Below, piece after piece: positions 44,843-54,325 of a stretch of DNA of 64,000 nt. The notes beneath the pieces are model-generated. The model was not told the DNA's origin. It was given only the letters and a program-made list of their open reading frames with translations, and did not search any database. The stretch is from Anaerolineae bacterium (lineage in GTDB: Bacteria; Chloroflexota; Anaerolineae; Aggregatilineales; Aggregatilineaceae): the NCBI GenBank assembly GCA_018432315.1, contig JAHDLB010000029.1:1-64000 (forward strand). Reading direction: 5' to 3'. The position numbers and the translations under genes are program-made. How positions within the stretch are numbered: the stretch's first letter is position 1; each line of letters opens with the position of its first letter.

Positions 44843-44860
44843 CGATAATCTAGTTTATCG
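44843..44860. promoter_or_regulatory. Palindromic operator candidate in the cydA/HEAT-protein intergenic region
   Basis: CGATAA-TCTAGT-TTATCG has perfect 6-bp arms with a 6-bp centre. It lies 87-104 nt upstream of cydA and 142-159 nt upstream of the divergent gene. The spacing (6-N6-6) is like Rex or Crp sites, but the arm sequence matches neither consensus. It differs from the palindromes at 6727 and 7534. Confidence 0.45.
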
Positions 44861-44950
44861 TGACCACAATTTGTTTTTCATGTGACAAAAGCCACCAACT
44901 GAGGACGCCAACCGGCACTAAAGGGGGATTTACACGCGCCGCGTTTCGCG

Positions 44951-44979
44951 TTTTCATGAAAGTAACTCGCCAGTACAAT
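44951..44979 (+). promoter_or_regulatory. Promoter of the HEAT-repeat protein gene
   Basis: TTTTCA (44951-44956), a 17-bp spacer and TACAAT (44974-44979). The predicted start near 44986 leaves a 16-nt leader containing GGGAGG before ATG 45002. Confidence 0.55.
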
Positions 44980-45001
44980 AGGATCGATTGGGGAGGCAGC
45001 C

Positions 45002-45955
45002 ATGAAACTTGAGACGTTGATCGCAGGGTTGGATCACCCGGACGCGGCTGTTCGGCGTGACGTGGTGCAGGTGCTCGGCATGGTGGAGGAAACGCGCGCC
45101 CTCGAAGCCCTGCGCCAGCATTACCAGGCCGAGGCGGATGCGGACGTGCGCGCCGCGATCGCGTGGGCGGGCAAGCGCCTCTTTGCCGCGCAGCAGGCCG
45201 GGCACGCGACCATCGACGCGATCTGCCGCCACTTCGGGATCGACCGGGAAATCGAACACGCGCCCGACGCGGCGGAGGCCGAGATGCTTCAGCGCATGCA
45301 GAACGCGCTCGACGCCGACCTGCGCAACATGCAGGGTAAGGCCGGGCTGCGCCGGGCGGGAATGGCCGTGGCTGCCGGGCTGGGCGCGAGCCTGGTGGCG
45401 GGGCCCATGATTGGGATGAGCGCCGCGGCGAGCTCGATGAACCCGGCGTCGGACGCGGCCTCGTCCGGCCTGGGCGGGCGCCCGGAGGGCAGCGTCCAGC
45501 GCGTCCCGGCGATGGCGCCGTCCAACGCGGATGTGAGCGTGTGGGTCCGGCGCCTGCGCGACGGGCCATCGGCTGGCGCGCGCGAGCAGGCGGCCATCGA
45601 GCTGGCACAGTTGAACAACCCCACAGCGCTGCCGCACCTGGCGGCGGCGTTCCTGGGTGACGCCTCGCCCAAAGTGCGCGAGGCTGCCGAGCGCCACGGC
45701 AAGCATCTCTACTGGAACGCGATCTACTGGACCATGGAGCAGGATGGCTCGATGGCGGCGGAGATCGCCCGGCGGGCCGCGGCGATGGGCAGGCCGCAAA
45801 CGCCAGCCGCCGCGCCGCCGGACGCCGGAGCGCCGGACTCGAGCGGCAGCCCTGCCGGGCCGGCTCCCGCGCCGGAGCCGCCGCCGGTCGACGTGGGCGA
45901 GATTCTGCGCAAGGCCAACCAGGGGCGGGCCGCGCGCCGCCGGAAGAAACCGTGA
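45002..45955 (+). CDS. HEAT-repeat-like protein with a hydrophobic Gly/Ala segment
   Basis: A 317-residue protein. Residues 1-65 form HEAT-like helical hairpins (LDHPDAAVRRDVVQVLG, DADVRAAIAWAGKRL). A further HEAT-like pair lies at about 180-235 (GAREQAAIELAQLNN, ASPKVREAAERHGK). Between them is a Gly/Ala/Met-rich hydrophobic stretch (about 118-150) that could enter the membrane. The C-terminal 60 residues are Pro/Ala-rich with a basic end. HEAT repeats bind partner proteins; none can be named. It is followed 88 nt later by mtnA on the same strand. Confidence 0.7.
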   Translation: MKLETLIAGLDHPDAAVRRDVVQVLGMVEETRALEALRQHYQAEADADVRAAIAWAGKRLFAAQQAGHATIDAICRHFGIDREIEHAPDAAEAEMLQRMQNALDADLRNMQGKAGLRRAGMAVAAGLGASLVAGPMIGMSAAASSMNPASDAASSGLGGRPEGSVQRVPAMAPSNADVSVWVRRLRDGPSAGAREQAAIELAQLNNPTALPHLAAAFLGDASPKVREAAERHGKHLYWNAIYWTMEQDGSMAAEIARRAAAMGRPQTPAAAPPDAGAPDSSGSPAGPAPAPEPPPVDVGEILRKANQGRAARRRKKP

Positions 45956-46043
45956 CCGACGTGTTTCGATTGACTCGGCGCGGGGGAGCGATTACACTCG
46001 GCTTGTTTTGGGGAGATAGCGATGGCGTGGAAGGATAGGTGCG

Positions 46044-47096
46044 ATGCGATCCGTTGAGTGGACCGGCCAGAACCGGCTGCGCATGATCGACCAGCGGCGG
46101 ATCCCCTGGGATCTCGTGACTGTGGAGTATGACGATTATCGCGAGGTCGCCCAGGCGATTTTCGAGATGGTCGTGCGCGGCGCCCCGGCGATTGGCGTTT
46201 CGGCGGCGTTTGGCATGGTGCTGGCCGCGCAGCAGTCGCGGGCGGCGAACACTGGCGACCTGTTGGGCGACCTGGAGGCCGCGGCGGAGACACTGAAACA
46301 GGCGCGCCCGACGGCGGTCAACCTCGCGTGGGCGGTCGATCACATGCTGGTCGTGGGGGGCGGCGCGGCTCAGAACGGCGTGGAAGGCGTTCGCGCGGCG
46401 CTGCTGGGCGAGGCGCAGCGGTTGGCCGATGAGGACGTCGCGACCAACAAGCGCATGGCCGCACACGGCGCGGCGCTGATCCGGGACGGTGACACGGTTC
46501 TCCACCACTGCAACACGGGGATGCTGGCGACGGTGGATTACGGCACGGCGCTGGGTGTGATCCGCATGGCGCACGAGAGCGGGAAGCGCATCCACGTGCT
46601 GCTGGACGAAACGCGGCCCCGGCTGCAAGGCTCGCGCCTGAGCGCGTGGGAATGCGAGCAGCTCGGCATCCCGTACGACATTCTGCCGGACACAGCCGCC
46701 GGGCATTACATGCGCCGGGGCGAGATCGACCTGGTGCTGTTCGGGGCGGATCGCGTGGCGGCCAACGGCGACGTGGTCAACAAGATCGGCTCGTACCAGA
46801 TCGCGGTGCTGGCGCACGAAAACGATATCCCGTGTTATTCCGTTTTTCCGACCTCGACCGCCGACCTGACCATGCGCAGCGGCGACGACATCCCGATCGA
46901 GGAGCGCGACAAGGCCGAGGTGCTGGCCCCTTACGGCTGCGCCATCGTGCCGGAAACGTATTGCGCGCGCAACCCGGCGTTCGACGTGACGCCCGCCAAG
47001 TACCTGACCGGGCTGGTGACGGAGCAGGGCATCGTGCGCCCGCCATTCGACGTCAACCTGGCGGCGGTGGTTCGCGCCGGGCAGGGGATGGCGTGA
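46044..47096 (+). CDS. mtnA: S-methyl-5-thioribose-1-phosphate isomerase
   Basis: A 350-residue enzyme of the methionine salvage pathway that isomerises methylthioribose 1-phosphate to methylthioribulose 1-phosphate. The motifs VVRGAPAIGVSAAFGM, HHCNTGMLATVDYGTALGV (catalytic Cys), DETRPRLQG and LFGADRVAANGDVVNKIG (catalytic Asp) are intact. The last separates MtnA from eIF2B regulatory subunits. The length is normal. GGAAGG precedes the ATG. Other salvage genes are not adjacent, but ahcY and a PfkB-family kinase lie 4-6 kb to the right. Confidence 0.95.
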   Translation: MRSVEWTGQNRLRMIDQRRIPWDLVTVEYDDYREVAQAIFEMVVRGAPAIGVSAAFGMVLAAQQSRAANTGDLLGDLEAAAETLKQARPTAVNLAWAVDHMLVVGGGAAQNGVEGVRAALLGEAQRLADEDVATNKRMAAHGAALIRDGDTVLHHCNTGMLATVDYGTALGVIRMAHESGKRIHVLLDETRPRLQGSRLSAWECEQLGIPYDILPDTAAGHYMRRGEIDLVLFGADRVAANGDVVNKIGSYQIAVLAHENDIPCYSVFPTSTADLTMRSGDDIPIEERDKAEVLAPYGCAIVPETYCARNPAFDVTPAKYLTGLVTEQGIVRPPFDVNLAAVVRAGQGMA

Positions 47097-47119
47097 GCCA
47101 CAGGGCCTGCAGAAAACCG

Positions 47120-47149
47120 AACGGCGAGCGAAACGGGCTCGCCGTTTTT
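47120..47149 (+). terminator. Terminator of mtnA
   Basis: AACGGCGAGC (47120-47129) pairs with GCTCGCCGTT (47137-47146) followed by TTTTT. It abuts the stop of the convergent CpaF-like gene. Confidence 0.85.
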
Positions 47150-48450
47150 CATGGAGGGGAAGGCGGATCGAGCGGCAGGCCCGCCGCGCCCGGCCCGAGC
47201 GTCCACGCGCCATCTTGCCACGACAGCACAGGTTCGAGCGCGAGCGACTCGCCGGACGCTGCGGCCCGCAGCGCCGCGATCTCGCTGAGTTGGGGCGCGC
47301 TGCCGGGCGCTTTTAGCGCCACGACGAACGGGAAATGGCGGGCCAGCGCGGCGACGAGTTCGCGCTGATCCAGGGCGGGGCGCTCTTTGCGGATGAGCAT
47401 GCTCAGCGCGCTGAGCAGCCGGTCGGGCCGGTGCGTCCCGCGGAAGACCGCGATCAGGCGCGGCGCATCGTCCCGGCTGAGGATGTCCCACACCGCCGCC
47501 GAGTCGTCGCCGCGCATCTCGTCGGCCACCAGCCAGCCCGGCGATTCACCTGCCGCCGCGCGCAGGGCCGCGCCGAAGTCGCCCCCGGCATGGTGCGCGG
47601 CGCCGGGCGGCAGCGGCATCTCGGCGGCGCGCTCGACGATAGCCGCGCGCGACTGGGCCGGCAGCGCGACGGCAAGCGCCCCGGCCAGGGTGGTTTTGCC
47701 GGTCCCCGCGTCGCCCACGATCAGCAGGCCGCGCCCCGCAGCCAGGATCGCCCGCAGCACGTCCGCGGCCAGCGGCGGGATCAACGCGGGCGCGGCGGTC
47801 AGGTCGTCCAGCGCGAGCGCGTGCGCCGGGTGCAGCCGCAGCGTCAGGCTGTAGCCAGGGCTGACCGGTGGCCCGGCGAGGCTGATCCGGGCACGGCGGC
47901 CCTTCAGCACGGCGCCCACTTCGGCGAACGGGCCAGCGTGGGCCAGGTCGGCCCCCCCGGCGGCGAGAATCCGGTCGAGGATGCTCTCGAAGTGGTAAGC
48001 GTCGTCGAAGGCCGGTTGAACCGGCTCGGGTTTGTCGCCCCGGCGCTGCGCGTGGACCGTGTGCGGGGCGGTCGCCGTGATCTCGATCACGTCGGGATCG
48101 AGCAGGCAGCCATCCAGCGGGCCGAACGAGAACAGGTTGCGGTAGGCGCGGTCGATCAGGTCCGCCTTGACGCGGTGATCGAGCCGGATCGCGTCCTGCC
48201 CCAGGACGTAATCGGCCACCTCGCGCACCAGATCGCGCTGCTCGGCCTCGGTGGCGAGGTCGTTCAGAATGTCGGGACGGTTGGCGGTTTCCTCGATCAA
48301 CTCGCGCTCGATCCGCTCGCGCAGCGCTTCGAGCGAATAGCCGGGACGCCCCGACCGCCCCGGAATGATCGGCGACAGGTCTTGTGGCGGCGGCTGGTCC
48401 TGGCCGGAGTCGTCGTCCGGGGTGGCGGACAGGTGGTCGAGCAGTGGCAT
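47149..48450 (-). CDS. Orphan CpaF/VirB11-like secretion ATPase
   Basis: A 433-residue protein. An N-terminal helical domain is followed by the CpaF-like stretch NLFSFGPLDGCLLDPDVIEI. The ATPase part has Walker A GDAGTGKTTLAGAL and a Walker-B-like GWLVADEMRGDDS, where most CpaF proteins have GEVRGGEA. The His box that normally reads STLHAN is changed to FRGTHRP. CpaF ATPases drive Tad pilus assembly, but no other tad genes are in the window. It is last of three leftward genes after the cyclase and SET genes, 21 nt from the latter, so a signalling-related role is possible. Confidence 0.72.
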   Translation of the reverse strand: MPLLDHLSATPDDDSGQDQPPPQDLSPIIPGRSGRPGYSLEALRERIERELIEETANRPDILNDLATEAEQRDLVREVADYVLGQDAIRLDHRVKADLIDRAYRNLFSFGPLDGCLLDPDVIEITATAPHTVHAQRRGDKPEPVQPAFDDAYHFESILDRILAAGGADLAHAGPFAEVGAVLKGRRARISLAGPPVSPGYSLTLRLHPAHALALDDLTAAPALIPPLAADVLRAILAAGRGLLIVGDAGTGKTTLAGALAVALPAQSRAAIVERAAEMPLPPGAAHHAGGDFGAALRAAAGESPGWLVADEMRGDDSAAVWDILSRDDAPRLIAVFRGTHRPDRLLSALSMLIRKERPALDQRELVAALARHFPFVVALKAPGSAPQLSEIAALRAAASGESLALEPVLSWQDGAWTLGPGAAGLPLDPPSPP

Positions 48451-48471
48451 GGCGTCCTCTTTCCTGGTGGG

Positions 48472-48984
48472 TCAGCGCAGCGCTTTTTGCAGCAGCGTCT
48501 GGATCTGGTCCTGGTTTTCGCGCACGAACCACGTATCCAGCAGCGGCAGGTATTCGAGCTGCAGCAGGAACGGCAGTTGGAAGAAGTTGGAATGGACCGT
48601 GTGCCGGCAGCGCGGGCTGCCGCAGTTGCACAACCAGAGCGTATCACCCCGGCTGTTGATGCAGTAATCGAACGTCAGTTCCTCGGTCATGTAGATCATC
48701 TTGAGCGCGATGACGTAGCGCAGCCCGTCGAAGGTCTTGACGAACGCGTTGGGGCTGCAACTGTGGTTGATGTAGCGCTCGGGCGGCTGCATCAGCACGA
48801 CGCGCCCGCCCATCAGGAAGTCGCAAAACCGGCGGTGCTCGCCGTCCGCCGGGCGCAGCGGATCGTCCGGCGTGACCTCGCGCGAATCGTCGAGGACGAG
48901 CACCGGCTCGCCCGGCTTGAGCGTTACGGCGGCGAAAACCCCCTGGCCGTGAATGCGCGACTCGGCTACGTATACCTTGCCCAT
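48472..48984 (-). CDS. SET-domain protein, putative lysine methyltransferase
   Basis: A 170-residue protein that is almost only a SET domain. The N-terminal SRIHGQGVFAA forms the GxG SAM-binding turn. RYINHSCSPNAF is the NHxCxPN pseudoknot motif, and EELTFDYC supplies the catalytic Tyr. A post-SET zinc site LCNCGSPRCRHTV follows. All elements needed for activity seem present. About 35 extra helical residues end the protein. The substrate is unknown. It sits between the cyclase gene (15 nt) and the CpaF-like gene (21 nt), so the three are probably co-expressed. SET proteins are scarce in bacteria. Confidence 0.87.
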   Translation of the reverse strand: MGKVYVAESRIHGQGVFAAVTLKPGEPVLVLDDSREVTPDDPLRPADGEHRRFCDFLMGGRVVLMQPPERYINHSCSPNAFVKTFDGLRYVIALKMIYMTEELTFDYCINSRGDTLWLCNCGSPRCRHTVHSNFFQLPFLLQLEYLPLLDTWFVRENQDQIQTLLQKALR

Positions 48985-48999
48985 CAGCGGCTCCGGTGA

Positions 49000-50832
49000 T
49001 CAGGTGGCGGCGGGGACGCGCCGGACAGCCCACAGGTGAAATGCATCCCCTTCCAGGCCCTTGAGCGTGGCCTCGACCGGCAGCACGTCCAGCCCTGCGG
49101 ATGGCGCAGCCAGCCAGTCCGCGACTTCGGGATCGCTCGTCACGCTGCTGGAAACGATCACGTCTGCGCCGCTGGACAGGGTTTGCAGCCGGGCGGCGAT
49201 GTTCACCGTCGAGCCGAAGTAGTCCAGCCGGTCGTTGAGCGTGACGGCGATACACGGCCCGAAGTGCAGCCCGGCTTTGAGCAGCAGGGGGCGCCCTCCG
49301 GCGGCGGGGGGATCGGCCAGCGCGCGCTGGGCGTTCAGCGCGGTGCGCAGGGCGGCGGCGGGCGTGCGAAACACGGCCATGACCGAGTCGCCCAGTGTCT
49401 TGACGATGGCGCCATCTTCGGCGACGACGGCTTCGCGCAGGATGTCGAAGTGATCCATCACCAACCCGAAGGCGGGCGCGTCCCCGATTTCCCGGTACAG
49501 TCCGGTCGAATTGCGGAGATCGGTGAACAGGACGGCGACGTTGCCGACGGCGATCTGCTCGCCGGGGCGCAGCGCCTCGTTGGCGAACAGGTCGCGGAAG
49601 ACCTGGAGCATCGTCACCTCGGCGGCGGTCGCGGCCTGGTCCGTCCAGGCCAGCCGTTCCAGGATGAAGAGCTGTTCGTCCGGCGTGTCGTTCACCAGGT
49701 GCAGCGCGGCCTGCGTCGCCAGCGTTTGCTCGCCGGGCGGCCAACCGTCCGGACCCGCGACCAGCGTGATCTCCGTAGGGCCGTCGGCGCGGGCGCTCAG
49801 CGACTGGCCGCCGCGCAGGCCCAGCGTGCGCAGCCGGTAGCGCCCCTCTTCCAGCGCGACCGCGACCGTCTTTTCGGCCCCCGCCGGCAGCAACTGCTGG
49901 ACCGCGACGTGCGGCGTGGACTGGGGCCCGCCTATGCAATACTCGACCTCGTCCACCAGCCGGATGGCCGGGTTGGGGCGGAAGGTCAGCTCGACCGAGC
50001 GGTCGAAATTCACGTCGAAGTCGATGTTGCAGGTGTCGCAGTGGACATTCTGCTCGATGCTCCCCAGCGTGGGCGCGCTGTCCTTCGGATTGCGGCACAG
50101 CGGGCAGAGCACGTCCCACCGGAAATCGAGCAGGCCGTGGCGCGTCGCCAGCAGGAACAGCTTGAGTACGTCGCGGCGCGGCGCTCCCCAGCGGTCGGCC
50201 AGGGCGTACGGGCGCAGGTGGGCCAGCGCCAGCGAGTCGGCGTGTTCGATCACGTCGATCAGCCGGTCGAGCAGTGCCGGATCGGCCCCCTGGTCCAGCA
50301 GCGTCCGGCGCAGGGAGGCCACGCGCTCGCGCGCGCCGCGCACCAGCTCGACCCGGTCGGTGGCGAGATAGTCCGGCTGGCGCTCGGCCAGCAGCCGGTC
50401 GTAACGGCGAAAGCGGTCCTCGAAGCGGCGCGCAAAGGCGATCCCGACCTGGATGGGGATGATCAGCCAGCCCAACAGCGTTCGCGGGCGAGCCCAGGTG
50501 TTGTACGTGAGTTCGGTGCCGCCGTCCGGGCGCGGCTTTAGCTCGACCAGGGCGCGCAGCTCAGCCAGTGGCCCGGACGAAAACCGCCGGGTGAATCCGT
50601 AGCGGTGGGGATACACCCATTCGTAAGGTTCCTGCACGTAGTCCAACACGATGCCGCTCCGTAGGCGCTGCTGCAGGTGCAGCCGGGCGTTGGCCGCGCC
50701 GGTCTGGACGGCCAGCGGGCGACCCCCGACGTCGTGCGTGAAGCGGTTCGTGTCGGCGACCAGCGGCCACAACTGCTCGGGGCTGGACTGAAAATACCAG
50801 ATCCAGCGGTAATATCTCTCGCGATAGCGCAT
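49000..50832 (-). CDS. Class III adenylyl cyclase with START-like and zinc-ribbon/DUF5939-like N-terminal region
   Basis: A 610-residue soluble protein. Residues about 1-150 resemble a START/polyketide-cyclase lipid-binding fold. A helical region follows, then a zinc ribbon (CPLCR, CDTC) near 255-285 and a beta domain of the DUF5939 type. The C-terminal 180 residues are the cyclase domain: FTDLRNST with the first metal Asp, IKTLGDSVMAVF with the second Asp and the adenine-selecting Lys, and DYFGSTVNIAARL with the Asp, Asn and Arg of the active site. It should make cAMP. ATG 50832 has AGGGGC upstream. It heads the cyclase-SET-ATPase unit. Confidence 0.85.
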   Translation of the reverse strand: MRYRERYYRWIWYFQSSPEQLWPLVADTNRFTHDVGGRPLAVQTGAANARLHLQQRLRSGIVLDYVQEPYEWVYPHRYGFTRRFSSGPLAELRALVELKPRPDGGTELTYNTWARPRTLLGWLIIPIQVGIAFARRFEDRFRRYDRLLAERQPDYLATDRVELVRGARERVASLRRTLLDQGADPALLDRLIDVIEHADSLALAHLRPYALADRWGAPRRDVLKLFLLATRHGLLDFRWDVLCPLCRNPKDSAPTLGSIEQNVHCDTCNIDFDVNFDRSVELTFRPNPAIRLVDEVEYCIGGPQSTPHVAVQQLLPAGAEKTVAVALEEGRYRLRTLGLRGGQSLSARADGPTEITLVAGPDGWPPGEQTLATQAALHLVNDTPDEQLFILERLAWTDQAATAAEVTMLQVFRDLFANEALRPGEQIAVGNVAVLFTDLRNSTGLYREIGDAPAFGLVMDHFDILREAVVAEDGAIVKTLGDSVMAVFRTPAAALRTALNAQRALADPPAAGGRPLLLKAGLHFGPCIAVTLNDRLDYFGSTVNIAARLQTLSSGADVIVSSSVTSDPEVADWLAAPSAGLDVLPVEATLKGLEGDAFHLWAVRRVPAAT

Positions 50833-50937
50833 CGTTGCCCCTACCTGTGACTGCTGCAAAGCTAGCGTAACTGGGCGCAAAATGCAACCGGCGCCCGGTG
50901 CCGGGCGGCGATCCGGGGTTCAAACGTCCCGATTTGG

Positions 50938-50946
50938 TGGTATACT
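50938..50946 (+). promoter_or_regulatory. Extended -10 promoter of the PfkB-kinase gene
   Basis: TG-G-TATACT (50938-50946), with a partial -35 TTCAAA (50919-50924) at 16 bp. The same TGGTATACT string precedes the nucleoside phosphorylase gene (58210-58218). Confidence 0.6.
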
Positions 50947-50983
50947 TCCCGCCGGGTTTGGCTTTTTGTGAACGGGACAGGAC

Positions 50984-51943
50984 ATGAGAATCGTCATCAC
51001 CGGCTCGATCGCATATGACTACCTGATGCGCTTTCCGGGCCGCTTTCGAGATCATCTGATTGCCGACAAGCTCGACCGGATCAGCGTGAGCTTCCTGGTG
51101 GAGAGCCTGCACCGCCAGCGGGGCGGGGTGGGAGCGAATATCGCGTACAGCCTGGCGCTGCTGGGCGAGCGGCCTATCCTGATGGGCACCGTCGGGCACG
51201 ACTTCGGCGACTACCGGACCTGGCTGGAAGAGGCGGGCGTCGATCTGTCGGCGGTGCGCGAGATTCCGCACGAGTTCACCGCGTCGTTTTTCGCCAACAC
51301 CGACGCCGAGAACAACCAGATCGGCTCGTTCTACACCGGCGCGATGGCCTATTCGAAGGATTACCGGCTGGCGGACGTGCTGGACGAAAATCCCGACCTG
51401 GTGGTCGTGTCGCCCAGCGATCCGACCGCCATGAGTCAACTGGCTGACGAGTGCTGCGTGCAGGAGATCCCGTTCATGTACGATCCCAGCCAGCAGGTGA
51501 TTTGGCTGGAGGGGGACGTGCTGGTCCACGGGATCGATCGCTGCCGGATGCTGATCGTCAACGAGTACGAGTGGGAGATGATCGCCAACAAGACCGGCCT
51601 GACGCTCGACGCGCTCGTCGCGCAGGGCAAGACGCTGATCGTGACGCATGGCGGCGAAGGCTCGCATATCTACGCGGGCGGCGAGCACTATCACGTCCCG
51701 GTGTTCCCGGTGACGAAGATCGTCGATCCGACGGGCGTGGGCGATGCCTACCGGGCGGGGCTGCTCAAGGGGATCGCGTGCGGATTCGACTGGACGCAGT
51801 GCGCGCAGATCGGCGCGCTGGCCGCCGCCTACGTTCTGGAGCACGTCGGGACGCAGGATCACCACTACACGCTGGCCGAGTTCGTGGACCGGTTCCGCAC
51901 CGTCTTCGACGATCAGGGCGCGCTGGACGCATGGCTGAAGTAA
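50984..51943 (+). CDS. PfkB-family sugar/nucleoside kinase (adenosine-kinase-like)
   Basis: A 319-residue ribokinase-fold enzyme. The N-terminal PfkB signature is RGGVGANIAYSLALLG and the C-terminal one is DPTGVGDAYRAGLLKG, with the catalytic Asp and the oxyanion Gly residues. Substrates of this family include adenosine, ribose and fructose 6-phosphate. The proximity to ahcY, whose product is adenosine, favours adenosine. The next gene starts inside its last codons (13-nt overlap), so they are co-translated. Assignment of the substrate rests on context. Confidence 0.85.
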   Translation: MRIVITGSIAYDYLMRFPGRFRDHLIADKLDRISVSFLVESLHRQRGGVGANIAYSLALLGERPILMGTVGHDFGDYRTWLEEAGVDLSAVREIPHEFTASFFANTDAENNQIGSFYTGAMAYSKDYRLADVLDENPDLVVVSPSDPTAMSQLADECCVQEIPFMYDPSQQVIWLEGDVLVHGIDRCRMLIVNEYEWEMIANKTGLTLDALVAQGKTLIVTHGGEGSHIYAGGEHYHVPVFPVTKIVDPTGVGDAYRAGLLKGIACGFDWTQCAQIGALAAAYVLEHVGTQDHHYTLAEFVDRFRTVFDDQGALDAWLK

Positions 51944-52737
51944 CCCGCTGGCGCACCGTCCGGCTGGACGAACGAGACGCCATTCGCGCCTTCCTGAACC
52001 GGGATCGCGGCCTGACGGCGTATGCCCTGGGCGACCTGGATGACGCCTTCTGGCCGCAGAGTGCGTTCTTTGGCGCGCTGGATGGCGACCGGCTGGCGGC
52101 GCTCGTCTTGCTGTACCAGGGGCTGGAGCCGCCCGTGCTGACCGCCTTCGGCGATCCGGACGGCGCGCGGGCGGTGTTCGAGGCGCAGGCGCTGCCGGGC
52201 GAGATCTATTACCTCTTCCTGCCGGAGATGGAGGCGGTGCTCCGGGCGTGGTACGACCTGCCGAACGGCAAGCGCGAATGGCGCATGGTTCTGGACCCGG
52301 CGGCCTTCGCGGCGGCGCCCGGCGAGCGGGTGACGCGGCTTGGCCCTGGCGACGCGGCAGTGCTGAAAGACCTGTACCGGCACGCCGCAGAGCCGGGCGA
52401 GGAGGTCGTCGCCTTCAGCCCGTGGCAGATCGCGCATGGGGTGTTTTACGGCGTGTGGCGGGGCGGCGAACTGGTGGCAACCGCCGGGACGCACGTCTGG
52501 TCCCCGGCGGAGGGCGTAGCGGCGATTGGCAACGTGTTCACCCACCCGGACCGGCGCGGCCACGGATACGCCACCGGCTGCACGGCGGCGGTCGTGGCGG
52601 AGGCGCTGCGGGCCGGCCTGGACACGATCGTGCTGAACGTGCGCCACGATAACGCCCCCGCGATTCACGTCTACGAGAAGCTGGGCTTCCGGCTGTACCG
52701 GTCTTTTCTGGAAGGTCCTGGGCTGCGCCGGGGCTAG
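51931..52737 (+). CDS. GNAT-family N-acetyltransferase
   Basis: A 268-residue protein. The C-terminal half (about 130-262) has the GNAT core: TFTHPDRRGHG-like motif A (NVFTHPDRRGHGYATG), then LNVRHDNAPAIHVYEKLGFRLY, the usual motif B. The N-terminal half is a degenerate second GNAT-like fold containing YALGDLDDAFWPQ. This two-part layout is shared with FR47-like proteins. The substrate is unknown. It overlaps the kinase gene by 13 nt and precedes ahcY by 89 nt. Confidence 0.82.
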   Translation: MAEVTRWRTVRLDERDAIRAFLNRDRGLTAYALGDLDDAFWPQSAFFGALDGDRLAALVLLYQGLEPPVLTAFGDPDGARAVFEAQALPGEIYYLFLPEMEAVLRAWYDLPNGKREWRMVLDPAAFAAAPGERVTRLGPGDAAVLKDLYRHAAEPGEEVVAFSPWQIAHGVFYGVWRGGELVATAGTHVWSPAEGVAAIGNVFTHPDRRGHGYATGCTAAVVAEALRAGLDTIVLNVRHDNAPAIHVYEKLGFRLYRSFLEGPGLRRG

Positions 52738-52766
52738 ATGGCGATCCGTCTGGCGGGTGCAGGCTG

Positions 52767-52775
52767 TGATACAAT
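52767..52775 (+). promoter_or_regulatory. Extended -10 promoter of ahcY
   Basis: TG-A-TACAAT (52767-52775) lies just upstream of ahcY. No good -35 at 16-18 bp. The start would be near 52782, leaving 45 nt of leader with GAGGAG before the ATG. Confidence 0.5.
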
Positions 52776-52808
52776 GGTCCGGTGTCCGCGCTGCGGACAG
52801 GTGAGTAG

Positions 52809-54095
<1,287 letters not shown>

Positions 54096-54118
54096 CCCCT
54101 GCAGCAATCGGAACCAAA

Positions 54119-54149
54119 CAGGTGCGCCGCGCGTTTTGCGGCGCACCTG
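54119..54149 (+). other. Strong hairpin after ahcY
   Basis: CAGGTGCGCCGC (54119-54130) pairs perfectly with GCGGCGCACCTG (54138-54149); the loop contains TTTT. No T-tract follows, so it may protect the 3' end or end transcription with Rho rather than act as an intrinsic terminator. Confidence 0.55.
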
Positions 54150-54261
54150 CCGCACGATCCACGTCCACTAGAAACACAGCCCGGTAAGTGGTACACTTCG
54201 CAAACAATGCCCGCGGAGGCCAATCGTCATGCCATCGTTGGGTAACCTGTCGGGTATAGGT

Positions 54262-54267
54262 TAGAAT
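54262..54267 (+). promoter_or_regulatory. -10 box of the DUF4397/SH3 protein gene
   Basis: TAGAAT, with a weak TTGGGT (54238-54243) 18 bp upstream. The predicted start is near 54274, giving a leader of about 52 nt with two GAGGAG stretches before the ATG. Confidence 0.45.
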
Positions 54268-54325
54268 GGGACCGCTCGTCGCGTCAATGGTGAGGCGACG
54301 AGGAGATTAACGAGGAGAAAAACGG

